A program made the position numbers and the translations under genes. DNA of 64,000 nucleotides from Helicoverpa zea (lineage: Eukaryota; Arthropoda; Insecta; Lepidoptera; Noctuidae). Location: contig NC_061456.1 of the NCBI RefSeq assembly GCF_022581195.2, positions 13,580,501 to 13,644,500 on the forward strand, read 5' to 3'. The notes under the pieces are model-generated. The model saw only the letters and a list, made by a program, of their open reading frames with translations. It searched no databases and was not told where the DNA came from. Positions 61,695 through 64,000 of the stretch are shown piece after piece. Position 1 is the stretch's first letter. Each line of letters opens with the position of its first letter.

Positions 61695-61705
61695 AATAAA
61701 ATAAA
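61695..61705 (+). terminator. Poly(A) signals after the small gene
   Basis: Overlapping AATAAA hexamers at 61695-61700 and 61700-61705 lie about 130 nt after the stop at 61567. Confidence 0.35.
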
Positions 61706-61709
61706 TAGA

Positions 61710-64000
61710 TTAGCGAAGCTTAGCGTTTGAACCAACGTGATTTCTTATGACTGATGTCTCTTCGGAACTGTAGCGTGTGTTCTATTTTTTGGTCCCAAAG
61801 TAACCAAAGTTATAATTTTAAATATAATTCGTAGGTTCGTGTGAAACTAAGCCAAGAACTTTTTATTTCGTTTGAACCTTGAAAGTTCACAAGTTTTGCT
61901 AAAATTCTTTGTTTGTCAGTTCTCTGAACATAATCATTATTGAGACTAACGTTACAAACTGACAACAATTTCAAGTAAGAAAGTTAGATAATATTCTTAC
62001 CAACACCTAAAAGTGTATTTCAATCGAATATTTTTACTGGAACATCGCTGAAAGTTTATTTCACTTTGCTATAGAACGAGAACGTCCTGTATATAGCAGA
62101 CAGTAGCTACAGGGCGTGTGTTAAACTTACTGGATTCCTACAGATATGAGCTCTGTACCTGCCGCCTGTGTAAATCTCCACCTGGTACTGTCGGCGACAG
62201 CGGTGGTTCGGGAATTTTGTTAATAGAATTATTAATGAAGAAAATATATTCGGTTTCTTACATAGTTTGAGTAGCAGTACCTGCCTAGAAAAAAATTAGA
62301 AGGTAAAAAACATAATATGAATAAAGTATTTAACTAAACGGCTATGGTAAGAAAATGAAATGAAATACATTAAGTAGATGTTTTGGTAACTGAACGATTA
62401 ATAAAAACAGTATTTTCGATGATACCTTATAATTTTAAAAAGGAACTCTCTGTTTGATACAACATTTGATGAAACATATTTTTCGAATCCCATAACCTAC
62501 GTACTATTTCTTCTAAAAATCATTTAAAACCCCACAAAGCGAAGCACTTATGCGCCCACCAGTACGTACATCGACTGATTTATCATATTGCAGCGCAGGT
62601 TGGAGCGACAATTGTAATGTAAAACCGGGCCCGGATTCCGAACTAACTCCGCAGCTCCGTAGATCCGTAACTCCGTTGTGACGTCACGTGCCTGACGCGA
62701 ACGTTTGCGTTACGCGCGCTTCTGCGTTTGCGTTACGGGTGATGTATGCGGTAAAGATAACAGAGGTTTAGGTTAGGTAATGAGATTTTGTTGTAATTTG
62801 TTTGGGTTGTTGTTTAATGTGATATTGAAAGTGTACTTTTTATTAGGTTATTTTTTGGCTCTTAATCCAATAAGTATGGGTAGTTAAAGATGCTCAGATT
62901 TTCCTTTTTATTGCAGGTATATTCTGATCCTCGTTTGTTATAGAAACCACGAAGTTAAATAAAATCTACTGATAGGTACCACACATATGTTTGACACATA
63001 CCACCACATCAGTAGTTCATCAAAACTAAACAAAAAGAGAGAAAACTTTTACTTCCTCTATTTTTACTTAAGTTACCTTCTATCAAAATTTAAATTCAAT
63101 GCACCACTAATCTGGATTAATGTTGGCACGTATAAAATAACGGTAAATTATTTTAACAACCAAACCAAAGTTGCAAAAAAACTGCAACTAAAACAAAACA
63201 TTACCAAAGACTATTCTAATTAATCGTCAAGTCGATCAATCAGCGAAAAATAACGAACCAATTTTTGTGACTAGCCACAATCACGACTGCTAACGTTATA
63301 GGAAAATGATCACTATGGGGTTTAGCTTAAGGGTGGTATTGGCGTGGTGGTGAAGTGTCGTGTCGTTACAACGCAGCCGCAGACAGGTATCGCGGCCAAC
63401 AATGATGTTCCTCAACCAGTCCGATTGCGAAGGGTTTTTTTACCAGTATCCTCTGAGGGTTACGGAGATGTAAGCGGTTTAATGGATACGGCAGTATAAG
63501 GGATATGAAGAATTATTGTAGGTTCCTGTTTGAGAAATAAGAAAATCAACTGTTGCTTAGGTGTCTAAATAAAGGCAAAATTCTATATAAATTTCGATGT
63601 GTTCATTTTTAACGTTAACAGATTGCAGGGAAAGGTTAAGCTTATGTATACGATAAATTAAAAAAATATTCCACCTTATCAAGTATTATCTCCAGTAATC
63701 TCCACCTACTCGGGATAATTAGCTGCCATAAATTAAGTTCCGCTTTCAATCATAAATCATATAATTAACTCTCTTATTAGGCCTAGTAAATACACTGACA
63801 CGAGTCGCATTAATATGCCAAAACTATAATTTATTAAACTTACCAACTAATTGATTTAGACAGCCACTTATGTGTGGAAAATTTATATATCCCATACGAA
63901 TGTAGCAAACAAATAATATTCGATTTTATATTACTGTTTTAATATTAATTAGGCTATTACGGCCATTAATTAAATATTTATAGAGTGCGTTATGGACATG
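61710..64000. other. Non-coding stretch to the window end
   Basis: No gene supported. A second TGACGTCACGTG lies at 62679-62690 in a CpG-rich patch (62620-62750) with repeated GCGTTAC/GCGTTTGC words. The remainder is AT-rich. Confidence 0.45.
62679..62690. promoter_or_regulatory. Second CRE/E-box composite
   Basis: This is the identical 12-mer to that at 61117, inside a CpG-rich patch with alternating GCGTTACG/GCGTTTGC words. No open frame starts next to it. Confidence 0.3.

Overview
The window looks like a gene-poor stretch of a lepidopteran (moth or butterfly) nuclear genome, possibly a noctuid. It is AT-rich. It contains short interspersed repeats and non-LTR retrotransposon tails of kinds I recognise from Lepidoptera: the ACTAGC...TAATATTAGTATAGAT family, the ATCATC-tailed RTE ends, and a tRNA-derived SINE ending in ...TTTGGGAAAAAGGCTCGGAGGATG. 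It has no bacterial-type operons, no rRNA and no complete tRNA. Most open frames are chance or lie inside repeats. The family assignments come from reading the sequence, not from database searches.

Coding content is sparse and appears as exons. There is a candidate 5' coding exon at 3118-3321 (ATG at 3240, strong splice sites). A terminal exon with a BESS-like C-terminus lies at 12115-12309, followed by AATAAA signals. A 47-nt micro-exon candidate lies at 24796-24842. A weak two-exon candidate lies at 59473-60103. The best gene is compact and complete in the window, at 61139-61567: two exons around a 54-bp intron encode about 124 residues with a signal peptide and a second hydrophobic segment. 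A CRE/E-box composite lies just upstream and poly(A) signals downstream. I recognise no family for it.

Mobile DNA makes up the clearest structures. (1) 13767-14147 is a tRNA-derived SINE with a perfect 12-bp target duplication. (2) 16974-17204 is a MITE with 60-bp identical inverted ends. (3) 28247-29535 is a hAT-type element with an 8-bp duplication and four internal GCTCGC repeat units. (4) 31238-31997 is a 760-bp element made largely of serial hairpins that echo its own ends. (5) 49079-49222 is a small palindromic MITE. (6) 50072-52138 is a hAT element with a perfect 8-bp duplication and a hATC transposase remnant. It is interrupted by a SINE fragment and by an RTE-clade LINE whose endonuclease part is inverted relative to its reverse transcriptase, as twin priming would produce.

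The rest is intergenic or intronic DNA with scattered GC-richer islands. Some carry clustered regulatory motifs: paired TCF sites at 9591-9613, five ATCGAT sites at 48109-48356, a CRE/CCAAT/ETS cluster at 39896-39941, eight full CRE octamers and five AGATGGCGCT (CTCF-like) decamers across the window. This is what a regulatory gene desert or one very large intron would look like, but the sequence alone does not decide between them.
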